Positions 1 through 7,227 of a stretch of DNA of 9,085 nt are shown here, piece by piece. The notes under the pieces are model-generated. The model worked only from the letters and a program-made list of their open reading frames with translations. It searched no databases and was not told the DNA's origin. The position numbers were made by a program, and so were the translations under genes. Numbering within the stretch: position 1 is the first letter of the stretch; each line of letters begins with the position of its first letter. Origin of the DNA: Bacteroidota bacterium (GTDB taxonomy: Bacteria > Bacteroidota > Bacteroidia > Flavobacteriales_D > Crocinitomicaceae); contig SBGS01000092.1 in assembly GCA_006226555.1 (NCBI GenBank), positions 1-9,085 on the forward strand, read 5' to 3'.

Positions 1-926
1 AAGTTTTCGGTAATCGTTCCCTTTTCAACAGGCCATGGCAAACGTCCTCTGTTACCTTCAAAATTCCTGGACAACAGCTCTGTTTCTTTTGTTTCTGCAA
101 AAACAACTTCCTTTGCAGCCGCAGTTGTGGAGGCAGTTGATGCACCAGCCACGGCAGCAGCCTTCCTTCTCGCCTCTTCTTCTCGCTTCTTTCTAGCAGC
201 TTCAGCTTCCGCAATTTCTCTGCGAATCGCTGCATTGATGCGCTCTTTTAAGATGGCTTTATCCTTCTCATCCTTCTTCAGCTGAGCAAGGAGTCGGTTT
301 TCTTCCTCCTTAAATTTCTGATAGATCTCCTGTTGTTTGATCTTGTCCTGTTCTATCGCCTGGCGCTCTTCTTTCTTTTCTGCAAGGACAACTTTTTTGT
401 TCTCTTTCTCCAGTTCAATATCAGCAATTTCCTGTTTGATGAGCTCCTGATGTTGCTTGATCAAAACCAATTGTTTTTTCTGCAGATCACGTATGCGTTG
501 CAAGTACTTATTTCTCTTTATCGCCTCGTAATAACTATCGGCTGAAAAGACATACATCATCTGCCCATACTTGTTTCGATGCTTGTAAGCATACAAAAGC
601 AATCTCTTGTACTGATCCTTCAGATGATCAACGCGATCATAAAGCTCCGTGATCTGTTTTTCCTTTTGCTGAACCTTTAGTTCGGCACTTCTGATTTGAT
701 TATCGAAATTCTTTACCAGTTGCTCACGGTAAGCGATCTGATTTTCTATGATCTTCAATTCATTCAGAGAAGACTGCGTGTTTTCCCGTGAACGATCCAA
801 TAAACGTTTCGTGTCAGCGATCTTGCGTTCAAGATTGGCCTGATCCTTCTTGAGCTTTTCGCTGCTCTGAGCAAAAGCACTCGTTCCGATAAGAAACAAT
901 ATACTACTCAGTACTACAATCCTCAT
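1..926 (-). CDS. envC: EnvC-like murein hydrolase activator, N-terminal part (runs off left edge)
   Basis: This is a partial gene. The first 308 residues are present and the C-terminus lies beyond the left edge. A signal peptide (MRIVVLSSILFLIGTSAFA, residues 1-19) is followed by a very long charged coiled coil from about residue 21 to 250, rich in Lys, Glu and Gln. An Ala/Thr/Ser linker follows at 256-271, then NRGRLPWPVEKGTITEN (292-308), the usual entry into an M23 (LytM-type) domain in EnvC proteins of Bacteroidota. The catalytic or degenerate M23 motifs are outside the window, so it cannot be judged whether it is an active endopeptidase or, like E. coli EnvC, an inactive activator of cell-division amidases. 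It would act in the periplasm at the septum. The ATG at 926 lies inside the end of the DUF4292 gene (23-bp overlap), which suggests translational coupling. The family call is strong; the symbol is by similarity only. Confidence 0.88.
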   Translation of the reverse strand, partial: MRIVVLSSILFLIGTSAFAQSSEKLKKDQANLERKIADTKRLLDRSRENTQSSLNELKIIENQIAYREQLVKNFDNQIRSAELKVQQKEKQITELYDRVDHLKDQYKRLLLYAYKHRNKYGQMMYVFSADSYYEAIKRNKYLQRIRDLQKKQLVLIKQHQELIKQEIADIELEKENKKVVLAEKKEERQAIEQDKIKQQEIYQKFKEEENRLLAQLKKDEKDKAILKERINAAIRREIAEAEAARKKREEEARRKAAAVAGASTASTTAAAKEVVFAETKETELLSRNFEGNRGRLPWPVEKGTITEN

Positions 927-1713
927 AACCTTCAGGAATTACGAAATATATCTCTTCTGCTTCATTTACTCTCGTCTTCGAGTAATCCATTTCGAAGAAT
1001 AAAGGTGCCTTTTCCCCAATCTTTATATCGATCGTCAAGCCAGTTGGTAACAAACGTTCACCTATGCGTTCAAATCCTTTGTATTCGATAACAATGATCG
1101 CATCATCCAATGTTGATTCAATGATCACTCTGAGCAGCTGATCCAGTTCCGATGAAAGGAAATAACGAATAACCACCGCTTCATCCTTATCCTTCGCAAT
1201 CTTCTTGATGTCCTTTTTACTGTGGGTGCATACGACATAATACTGTTCGTCCTCCAGCTGATAATACGTCTTATCAGGAGTAAAATTGATCGGTTTTCCC
1301 AGCAACAGATCTTCAAAGTCATTTAAGGTAAATTCGATCCCAAACTGTTCCTTTAGAGCCGAGATAGAATTCAGCACGCGACATTTGTCCCTTCTGTTCA
1401 CCACCTTCAATGAATCTGTTGTAACCACTGCATTGACCAATGGTATCGCTGAGTATTTGATATCAATATTCACGATAGAATCCAAAATTGCCCGAATGGA
1501 CGTTTTGAAATTTACATTTCGCGAAGAATCACTGTAATTCGTTGAGGCTTTCGTGTAAAAAGTAGTGATCTCATCCGTGCTGATCTTATTCAACGCTTCG
1601 GTCAATTCACTGATGTCTTTATTCTCCAGCTTAACAACACCATCCTTTCCCTTTCTATTACAGGAAAACAGGACTAAAGTGATCAATAATATGATAAGAT
1701 CAGAACGGCGCAT
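904..1713 (-). CDS. DUF4292 family lipoprotein
   Basis: This is a 269-residue predicted lipoprotein. The N-terminus MRRSDLIILLITLVLFSC ends in a lipobox-like LFSC with Cys18 as the acylation site; Phe at -2 is unusual for E. coli but acceptable in Bacteroidota. A charged helical stretch follows (about 25-60). The rest alternates short beta-like segments, with a C-terminal part (about 205-265) patterned like I-x-Y-K-G ... LLPTGLTIDI ... FFEMDYSKTRVNE ... IPEGY. I recognise this as the Bacteroidota-specific DUF4292 family from its length, its lipoprotein leader and its constant place between a TPR protein and an EnvC-like gene. No catalytic motif is visible and the function is unknown. The C-terminal pattern recalls LolB-like lipoprotein-carrier folds, which is inference only. 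The start ATG at 1713 overlaps the stop of the TPR gene by 14 bp, and its own end overlaps envC by 23 bp. Confidence 0.85.
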   Translation of the reverse strand: MRRSDLIILLITLVLFSCNRKGKDGVVKLENKDISELTEALNKISTDEITTFYTKASTNYSDSSRNVNFKTSIRAILDSIVNIDIKYSAIPLVNAVVTTDSLKVVNRRDKCRVLNSISALKEQFGIEFTLNDFEDLLLGKPINFTPDKTYYQLEDEQYYVVCTHSKKDIKKIAKDKDEAVVIRYFLSSELDQLLRVIIESTLDDAIIVIEYKGFERIGERLLPTGLTIDIKIGEKAPLFFEMDYSKTRVNEAEEIYFVIPEGYEDCSTE

Positions 1714-3415
1714 AATATTTACGATCTGCGATTTTTTTCAGTAACAATTCATCCTTGTTTCCTGCGTTTTGGGATTCTTCCCAATATTTAAGTGCCTGTT
1801 CGAGCTCTCCGTTGATGGCGTGTGCATCCCCTAAATGTTCCAAAATCAGTTTATCGTTTGGCAATCCTTTCAATGCCTTTTCAAATTCATTGATAGCGTC
1901 TTCAACCTCACCCTTTCTCAATAAGATCAAACCATACGTATCATTGTACTGCGGCTGATCTCCTCCATTTTTAAACACCTTTCCGATCAATGATTCTGCG
2001 AGCTGAAGATCTCGATTATAGTAAGCTAGTTTGAACGCGAAGTTATTCTTCAATAAATTGGAACCAGGAGACAACTCTATTGCCTTGTTATAATACTCCT
2101 TCGCAGAGCTAAATTTCTTCCTTCCAAATGCCGCCTCTCCAAGTTGACCATAAAATTCTGCTTTCATGGAAGCATCAGAACCAACAAGCTCCAATCCAAA
2201 GTTCAAAGATTCATCGGCAGCATCGTAATCCTTGATCTGATTTGCCGCAACACCATTCAATAAATAAACGGTGGAGACCGTCGGGAAATATTCCATACAT
2301 TCCTTTGAGTCCGCAAACAAGTTCTCAAACTCGCCAAGCTGATATTCCATGATCAATACCTGGTTCCAGATCGGATACTGATTTTTATCGAATTCCAGAG
2401 CCTTCTTGTAGGCCTCAAGCGCCTCTTTATCTCTTTGATCTTTCAGTAAAAAGTCCCCTTTGATCGAATACGGTTTGGCTTCAGAAGGATACGTATCGAT
2501 CAGAGTATTAATACCATCCATCAATGCTTCACTCCAGCCATTCACGCGATCATGCAGGCTGATCAACAATTTCATTTTACTGTCCAGATCTGCATCGGTT
2601 GAAGGGATTGCCTTCACAAGCTCTGAAATTGCTTCTTCTATCTTGTTTTGTCTTAAATAAATATCACTCAACGCAAGATGCGCTCTACCATTTTCAGGGT
2701 CAGCCTGTACCAGACGTTCCAGCATATCAATCGCTTTCGTCTCCTGGCGTGTTCTGAAATAATGATCTACCAAATTTGCAATAATGACAGGCTCGGATGG
2801 GAAAAGATCCAGTCCCTTCAAAAGCTCTTGTTCACCTTCTTCCACCTTATTTGCTCCGAGATACAAACGGTATTTTTGAAGGGTCAATTCAGGATGAGGC
2901 CCCGTTCTTTCCTGCGTTTTTTCGAGTGCTTCGATCGCCTCCATGTTCTTCCCGCTTCGCGATAGAGCCTCTGCATAACCATACAGCCAGTCAATATTGC
3001 GTGGTTCTATCTCCGTTAGCTTTTTAAAGTTCTGTACAGAAGCTTCATAATTCCCTCGTTCAAAATACATATAGGCCAGTTCCTGTATATACCAGATGTT
3101 TTCAGGATCCAGTTTGGCCGCTTTTTCAATGTATTGCGCTGAAAGAGCCTCATTTCCACGCATCAATTCGATCTGAGACAAAGAATAATACACCGCATCG
3201 TCATCCTGTCTGATCTCTAAGCATTGATTCAACAAGACCGCAGCTTCATCCAATCGGCCGTTGATCTTTAGTCTCTGTGCTTTATAGAATTTCTCTATGT
3301 ATGGGTAATCCTTGGCACTGATGGTGCTATGCTCCTGATCCTTCACCACCTTTGATGACGTCCCGCAGGAATACAACAGGAATATAAACGAGAATATGTA
3401 CAGGATTTTATTCAT
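1700..3415 (-). CDS. Tetratricopeptide-repeat lipoprotein
   Basis: This gene encodes 571 residues from the ATG at 3415. That start is preferred over the GTG at 3439 because it puts a clean lipoprotein signal at the N-terminus: MNKILYIFSFIFLLYSC, lipobox LYSC, Cys17. Almost all the rest is tandem TPR-type helix pairs, roughly a dozen, with typical signatures such as YMYFERGNYEASVQNFKKL, YLRQNKIEEAISELVKAI, KDQRDKEALEAYKKALEFD, GRKKFSSAKEYYNKAIELSP and LRKGEVEDAINEFEKALKGL. TPR arrays are protein-binding scaffolds; no enzymatic domain is seen. Being lipid-anchored, it probably works on the periplasmic side of the inner or outer membrane. It overlaps the nucleotidyltransferase gene by 8 bp and the DUF4292 gene by 14 bp, so the three are very probably co-translated. 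Partner proteins cannot be named; a role in envelope or glycan assembly is inferred from neighbours only. Confidence 0.9.
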   Translation of the reverse strand: MNKILYIFSFIFLLYSCGTSSKVVKDQEHSTISAKDYPYIEKFYKAQRLKINGRLDEAAVLLNQCLEIRQDDDAVYYSLSQIELMRGNEALSAQYIEKAAKLDPENIWYIQELAYMYFERGNYEASVQNFKKLTEIEPRNIDWLYGYAEALSRSGKNMEAIEALEKTQERTGPHPELTLQKYRLYLGANKVEEGEQELLKGLDLFPSEPVIIANLVDHYFRTRQETKAIDMLERLVQADPENGRAHLALSDIYLRQNKIEEAISELVKAIPSTDADLDSKMKLLISLHDRVNGWSEALMDGINTLIDTYPSEAKPYSIKGDFLLKDQRDKEALEAYKKALEFDKNQYPIWNQVLIMEYQLGEFENLFADSKECMEYFPTVSTVYLLNGVAANQIKDYDAADESLNFGLELVGSDASMKAEFYGQLGEAAFGRKKFSSAKEYYNKAIELSPGSNLLKNNFAFKLAYYNRDLQLAESLIGKVFKNGGDQPQYNDTYGLILLRKGEVEDAINEFEKALKGLPNDKLILEHLGDAHAINGELEQALKYWEESQNAGNKDELLLKKIADRKYYAPF

Positions 3416-4427
3416 TGATCTCACTGTAATCTCCAACACTCAATTCCCTTGCCAAACCTGTAAGACTTGCATTCGAACCGATCATTGAGTTCTTGATCAC
3501 CTTATTTTTAATGGTTGTATCGTGCTGGACAATCAGATCTGATAGCACTGAATCCTCAATTACACAGTTATCTCCTAAAGATGCATAAGGACCAACAACT
3601 GCATTTTTTAGTTTAACGCCCTTACCAATGTAACATGGCTCAATGATCACTGCATTTTCTTTTTCTACTCCGGCATCCACATTGTTTCTCCCTTTCCTGG
3701 ATTCATTGATCAAAACCTGTCTGTTCGTTTCGATCGTTACCTTTGGATTTCCGCAATCCATCCATTGATCTACCTCTCCGGTTTTAAACACCTTTCCAAC
3801 TTGCATCATGCGCTTGATACCGTCGTTGATCTGATACTCTCCACCGTTCACGATATCATTATCCAGAACGTATTGCAGCTCATTCTTTAAAACGGCAACA
3901 TCCTTGAAATAGTAGATCCCTATAACAGCCAGATCGCTTACAAATTCCTTTGGTTTTTCTACCAGCTCCACGATCTCATGTTGTGTATTCAATTTCACAA
4001 CTCCATATGCTTCCGGTCTATCCACTTTTTTCACCCAGATCACAGCATCTGCATTGGGATCCAGTTTGAGATCGGCCTCGATCAGGGTATCCGCATAGGC
4101 AATAATTGCCGGGCCCTCAAGAGAATCCTTTGCACACATGATGGCATGACCTGTTCCAAGTGGTTCGAGCTGGCGGTATATTGAAACCTTCGCTCCAAGC
4201 GAAGCACCCAAGTCCTTAAGCTGCTGAACGACATCAGCTCCAAAGAAAGCCTCATCCCCAAGGATAAACGCAACCTCGTCGATCTTCTCACCAACGATCT
4301 CCGCGATGTCACTTACAAGACGATGAACGATAGGCTTCCCTGCAACCGGAATTAATGGTTTTGGAACAGTCAAGGTATGGGGTCTTAAGCGACTTCCCCT
4401 TCCGGCCATTGGTACAATTATTCTCAT
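3408..4427 (-). CDS. Sugar-phosphate nucleotidyltransferase with left-handed beta-helix tail
   Basis: This 339-residue cytoplasmic enzyme belongs to the NTP_transferase (GT-A fold) family, related to glucose-1-phosphate thymidylyl- or uridylyltransferases. These join a sugar 1-phosphate to an NTP, giving an NDP-sugar and pyrophosphate. The nucleotide-binding signature sits at the N-terminus: MAGRGSRLRPHT (7-18) followed by PKPLIPVAGKP (22-32). Further landmarks are GTGHAI (91-96), YADTLIEADL (111-120) at the metal-binding Asp position, EKP (157-159), GGEYQINDGIK (195-205) and WMDCGNP (222-228). From about 258 to 330, hexapeptide-like repeats (IIEPCYIGKGVKLKNAVVGP and on) form a short left-handed beta-helix, usually for oligomerisation or regulation. 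Sugar and nucleotide specificity cannot be read from sequence. It starts 33 bp after dut ends, behind an A-rich AAAAGAAAGAA leader, and overlaps the TPR gene by 8 bp. Proximity to a flippase suggests supply of an activated sugar for an envelope glycan. Confidence 0.92.
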   Translation of the reverse strand: MRIIVPMAGRGSRLRPHTLTVPKPLIPVAGKPIVHRLVSDIAEIVGEKIDEVAFILGDEAFFGADVVQQLKDLGASLGAKVSIYRQLEPLGTGHAIMCAKDSLEGPAIIAYADTLIEADLKLDPNADAVIWVKKVDRPEAYGVVKLNTQHEIVELVEKPKEFVSDLAVIGIYYFKDVAVLKNELQYVLDNDIVNGGEYQINDGIKRMMQVGKVFKTGEVDQWMDCGNPKVTIETNRQVLINESRKGRNNVDAGVEKENAVIIEPCYIGKGVKLKNAVVGPYASLGDNCVIEDSVLSDLIVQHDTTIKNKVIKNSMIGSNASLTGLARELSVGDYSEINE

Positions 4428-4460
4428 AGTTCTTTCTTTTAACGGCGCAATATTTTCCGT

Positions 4461-4895
4461 TTATTTCACTCCGGTGCTGCCAAATCCTCCGGCACCTCTG
4501 TTTGATTCAGATAATTCTTCGGTCTCTTCCCATCCAGCCTGAACGAATTGAGCAAAAACCAATTGTGCGATGCGGTCTCCCGGTTTCACACAAAATTCTT
4601 CATTTGAAAGGTTGATCAGGATCACTCCGACCTCACCGCGGTAATCCGCATCTATCGTTCCAGGGCTATTCAATACCGTAATACCGCTCTTCAATGCAAG
4701 GCCACTTCTCGGTCTCACCTGGCATTCATAACCATGAGGAATTTCAAGAAAGAGACCTGTTGGAATGAGCTTTCTCTCCAGTGGCTTTAATACCACATCC
4801 TCCGTTATGTTCGCACGCACATCCATTCCTGCAGAAGCAGTTGTTTCATAGGACGGCAAAGCATTTTGGGATCGATTTATGACTTTAACCTTCAC
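4461..4895 (-). CDS. dut: dUTP diphosphatase (dUTPase), trimeric type
   Basis: This enzyme hydrolyses dUTP to dUMP and pyrophosphate, keeping uracil out of DNA and feeding dTMP synthesis. All five motifs of the trimeric family are intact. Numbered from a longer GTG start at 4931, they are AGMDVRA (34-40), RPRSGLA (73-79), GTIDADYRGEV (91-101, with the catalytic Asp of motif 3), GDRIAQLVF (118-126) and the glycine-rich C-terminal RGAGGFGSTG (145-154). There is no in-frame ATG near the start: an in-frame TGA lies at 4946-4944, and the candidates are GTG 4931, TTG 4913 and GTG 4895. I choose GTG 4895, giving 144 residues beginning MKVKVINRSQNALPSY, because this matches the usual family N-terminus and length. 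The 4931 start would add 12 residues, LLLKEKQ-like, not expected in the family. A TAnnTTTG box sits just upstream of 4895. Function is near certain; the start is about 70% sure. Confidence 0.95.
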   Translation of the reverse strand: MKVKVINRSQNALPSYETTASAGMDVRANITEDVVLKPLERKLIPTGLFLEIPHGYECQVRPRSGLALKSGITVLNSPGTIDADYRGEVGVILINLSNEEFCVKPGDRIAQLVFAQFVQAGWEETEELSESNRGAGGFGSTGVK

Positions 4896-4910
4896 AGTCT
4901 GTTTTTCTTT

Positions 4911-4918
4911 CAAAAGTA
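4911..4918 (-). promoter_or_regulatory. Possible -7 box (TACTTTTG) upstream of dut
   Basis: On the minus strand, TACTTTTG fits the Bacteroidota -7 consensus TAnnTTTG exactly. Transcription would begin near 4907, leaving about a dozen bases before the GTG at 4895. The weak point is the -33 element: the only nearby TTTTG (4949-4945) is 26 bases upstream, too far for the usual spacing of about 19. An internal promoter for dut and the five genes after it is possible but not firm. Confidence 0.35.
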
Positions 4919-4969
4919 AGAAATCTGACACCTTAAAACCCTGTCAAAAGGTGAGTGGATCAAGAAGTT

Positions 4970-4989
4970 ACTAACGTTATGCCGTTAGT
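4970..4989 (-). repeat. 7-bp perfect inverted repeat at the end of the flippase gene
   Basis: ACTAACG (4970-4976) and CGTTAGT (4983-4989) form a perfect 7-bp stem with a 6-base loop, and the stem contains the flippase stop codon (4987-4985). No T-run follows on the minus strand, so this is not a classic intrinsic terminator. It could be a weak terminator, an mRNA-stabilising hairpin or chance. It lies in the longest intergenic gap of the minus-strand array. Confidence 0.4.
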
Positions 4990-6439
4990 TTCGTTTTGCA
5001 AAAGGTTTCTCTAGCGCAATGATCACAAATAAGAACACAGTGATACCCAGGTTGTGTAATACGAATTTCAACCAGCTGAACTGTCCGCTATCGATATCTA
5101 TCATCTTGAAAACAAAGAAAATAGTCAACGCCAGCCCTAGGTACAAGAAAAACTTTCGAAGGTTATATCGGATCGGATAATACTTTTGGCCAAGGAGGTA
5201 AGACGCCACCATTTGAAGCGCATATACGATCAATGTCGCCCAGGCACTCGCCATGTATCCAAATGTTGGAATAAAGATCACATTGATCAGTATGGTCAAG
5301 AATGCTCCTCCAACGGCGATATAAGCTCCAAACTTTGTTTGATGTGAAAGTTTGTACCAGATCGATTGATTAAAATAGATGCCGAGAAATACATTTGCCA
5401 ATAACAGTATCGGCACTACAGTTAAACCATCCCAGTATGCTTCATTGCGAATGAAATACTTGAAAATATCCACATTCAGTGCAACCAGCAGGAACATGAA
5501 CAACACCGCTGCTACGAAATAATTCATGATCTTGCCATATAACTTTCTGCGGTCGACGTTGGAAGAATTGGCAAAAAAGAATGGTTCGGCTGCGTAACGG
5601 TAGGCTTGCAGGAAAATGGTGATGAGCATCGCCAGTTTATAGTTCGCACTGTACACTCCAAGCTCCCATTCCGCTTCGGTTAAGGTAAGTCCACCTCGAT
5701 TAAAAAGTGTATGTTTCAGGATCACCCTATCTAGTGTTTCATTAATGATCCCTGCAAAACCACCTATTACCAAAGGCAAGGAGTACAGCAACATTTCCTT
5801 GCTCAAACCGAGATCTATATTCAATCGAAGATTGAGGAAATCTTTGGCCGTCCCGGCGATCTTCACCAATGAAGAAAGGAGATTGGCGATCAAAATGAAG
5901 AGCACGCCCTCCTCCGGCCTTGCCGGATCCATCAAATAGATCAGGAAAAACAGGTTGAAGAGTATATTTACTCCGATCGCTGAAAAGTGTATCGCTGAAA
6001 AACGCATTGCCTTGTTCTCTGAGCGCAATTTGGCCATCGGTACAGCTGCCACTGCATCAATACAAACAATCGCGGAGAATAGAATAATATACTCACTATG
6101 CCCTTCGAAGAGCATCACCTCAGCGATCTGTCGATTGGTAAAGAGAATGATGAGGAAGAATAAAATATTGATCCCGATCACGGTGATAAAGCTCGTTCGG
6201 AATACCGATTCTTTATCCTCTTTCAGATTGTAGTAACGGAAAAATGCCGTCTCCATACCAAAGGTCAGCAAGACGATCAGGAACGCAACAAGTGCATAGA
6301 TCTCAGAAACAACTCCGTAGTTCTCAGGGGGAAGATAATACGTATAAAGGGGAACCAACAGGTAGTTCAATAAGCGACCTACGATTGTTGGAAGTCCATA
6401 AATGGCCGTCTGGCCTACCAGTTTACGTATTGGATTCAA
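4985..6439 (-). CDS. Oligosaccharide flippase family membrane protein (Wzx/MVF type)
   Basis: This 484-residue protein has about 14 hydrophobic segments: near 12-30, 44-64, 83-101, 116-134, 148-169, 178-196, 217-235, 263-285, 305-323, 340-358, 372-391, 396-416, 430-446 and 458-476. The count, length and N-terminus (KLVGQTAIYGLPTIVGRLLNYLLVP) fit the polysaccharide biosynthesis / Wzx flippases of the MOP superfamily. These move lipid-linked sugars across the inner membrane. A MurJ-like role in lipid II flipping cannot be excluded from sequence. The start is TTG: an in-frame TAA ends 3 bases upstream of it (6445-6443), the next in-frame Met is residue 62, and starting there would delete the first two membrane segments. 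An AGGA (6449-6446) sits 6 bases before the TTG. The gene follows the hydratase by 8 bp, so the two are co-transcribed. With the downstream nucleotidyltransferase it suggests export of a cell-surface glycan. Confidence 0.9.
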   Translation of the reverse strand: MNPIRKLVGQTAIYGLPTIVGRLLNYLLVPLYTYYLPPENYGVVSEIYALVAFLIVLLTFGMETAFFRYYNLKEDKESVFRTSFITVIGINILFFLIILFTNRQIAEVMLFEGHSEYIILFSAIVCIDAVAAVPMAKLRSENKAMRFSAIHFSAIGVNILFNLFFLIYLMDPARPEEGVLFILIANLLSSLVKIAGTAKDFLNLRLNIDLGLSKEMLLYSLPLVIGGFAGIINETLDRVILKHTLFNRGGLTLTEAEWELGVYSANYKLAMLITIFLQAYRYAAEPFFFANSSNVDRRKLYGKIMNYFVAAVLFMFLLVALNVDIFKYFIRNEAYWDGLTVVPILLLANVFLGIYFNQSIWYKLSHQTKFGAYIAVGGAFLTILINVIFIPTFGYMASAWATLIVYALQMVASYLLGQKYYPIRYNLRKFFLYLGLALTIFFVFKMIDIDSGQFSWLKFVLHNLGITVFLFVIIALEKPFAKRN

Positions 6440-6445
6440 GGGTTA

Positions 6446-6449
6446 TCCT
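6446..6449 (-). promoter_or_regulatory. Shine-Dalgarno-like AGGA deciding the flippase TTG start
   Basis: AGGA overlaps the TAG stop of the hydratase gene and lies 6 bases before the TTG at 6439. It supports a rare start codon in a phylum that generally relies little on Shine-Dalgarno sites. Confidence 0.45.
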
Positions 6450-7221
6450 ACTTGAAATTTGGTTTACGTTTTTCCAGAAATGCAGTTGTTCCTTCCGTGA
6501 ATTCCTCCGTTCCGAAACATTTGCCAAACTCCTCTATCTCTGCATCATATCCATTCTTTCCGTCTTCAAAACCGGCGTTAATCGCACGAATTGCAGCAGC
6601 AATTGCAGTACCGGAATTTGCCATGATTTTATGAGCGATCTCTTCAGCTTTTGCCATTAGCTCGGCTGGTTCAACCACATGATTTACAAGCCCCCAGGTC
6701 AAGGCCTCATCCGCCTTGATCATCCCTGCCGTAAACACCATTTCATTTGCCTTTCCGCGTCCTACCAATTGCGCTAATCTTTGTGTTCCTCCATATCCCG
6801 GAATCACACCAAGTCCCACCTCCGGTAGTCCCATCCTAGCTGTATTAGAGGCTACTCGAATATGAGATGCCATAGCAAGCTCCAAACCACCACCGAGCGC
6901 AAATCCGTTTACAGCTGCAATCACAGGTTTTGAAAGTCTTTCGATGAATGTGAAGAGTGTTTCCTGACCCTTTTGAGCCAGCTCTCCTCCCTGCGCGATA
7001 CTGAAATCAGCAAACTCCTTGATATCCGCTCCGGCTACAAACGATTTCTCACCTGATCCCGTAAGAATAATGACGCGTACACCTTCATCGTTGTTCGCAT
7101 CTTCAAGAGCGTTGTGTAATTCTGCGATCGTCAATTTATTCAGCGCATTCAGCTGATTTGGGCGGTTTATCGTAATAAATGCTATTCTGTCTCTCTTTTC
7201 AACTAGCAAATTCTCGTACAT
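6448..7221 (-). CDS. Enoyl-CoA hydratase / crotonase family protein
   Basis: This 257-residue enzyme has the length of a single-domain crotonase. Such enzymes add water across the double bond of a 2-enoyl-CoA, in beta-oxidation or short-chain acyl-CoA routes in the cytoplasm. The oxyanion-hole segments are present: AGADIKEF (63-70) and ALGGGLELAM (108-117). Both catalytic acids of true hydratases are kept, Glu114 in GGGLELA and Glu134 in GLPEVGLGVIPGYGGTQRL, equivalent to Glu144 and Glu164 of the rat mitochondrial enzyme. This argues against a crotonase-fold isomerase or lyase that has lost one. The C-terminal TAFLEKRKPNF is also typical. Chain-length preference (crotonyl-CoA or longer) cannot be told. 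The ATG at 7221 comes 6 bp after the hemJ stop, and the flippase starts 8 bp after this gene ends, so it belongs to the same transcript as hemJ. Confidence 0.95.
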   Translation of the reverse strand: MYENLLVEKRDRIAFITINRPNQLNALNKLTIAELHNALEDANNDEGVRVIILTGSGEKSFVAGADIKEFADFSIAQGGELAQKGQETLFTFIERLSKPVIAAVNGFALGGGLELAMASHIRVASNTARMGLPEVGLGVIPGYGGTQRLAQLVGRGKANEMVFTAGMIKADEALTWGLVNHVVEPAELMAKAEEIAHKIMANSGTAIAAAIRAINAGFEDGKNGYDAEIEEFGKCFGTEEFTEGTTAFLEKRKPNFK

Positions 7222-7227
7222 AACTTG

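Noticed and set aside
333..545. Plus-strand hydrophobic 70-residue frame rich in Phe and Leu
   Set aside because: It is the antisense image of the Lys/Glu/Gln-rich coiled coil of the EnvC-like gene (Lys, Glu codons reversed give Phe, Leu), not a membrane peptide gene.
1700..3415. Possible tandem DNA repeats in the TPR gene
   Set aside because: The repeats are protein-level helix pairs with diverged DNA; I see no near-identical nucleotide repeat, CRISPR-like spacing or recent duplication.
3416..3439. Upstream GTG start (3439) for the TPR lipoprotein
   Set aside because: It would put eight polar residues before a clean lipoprotein signal; the ATG at 3415 begins exactly at MNKILYIF and still overlaps the preceding gene.
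4944..4949. TTGACA on the minus strand as a sigma-70 type -35 box before dut
   Set aside because: Bacteroidota do not use the TTGACA/TATAAT consensus, and no TATAAT-like box follows at the right distance; it is part of a gapped inverted repeat that may be chance.
6244..6660. Plus-strand 138-residue open frame across the flippase/hydratase junction
   Set aside because: It is antisense to two strongly supported genes with intact family motifs; the composition (Ser/Arg/Cys-rich, no domain) is that of a shadow frame.
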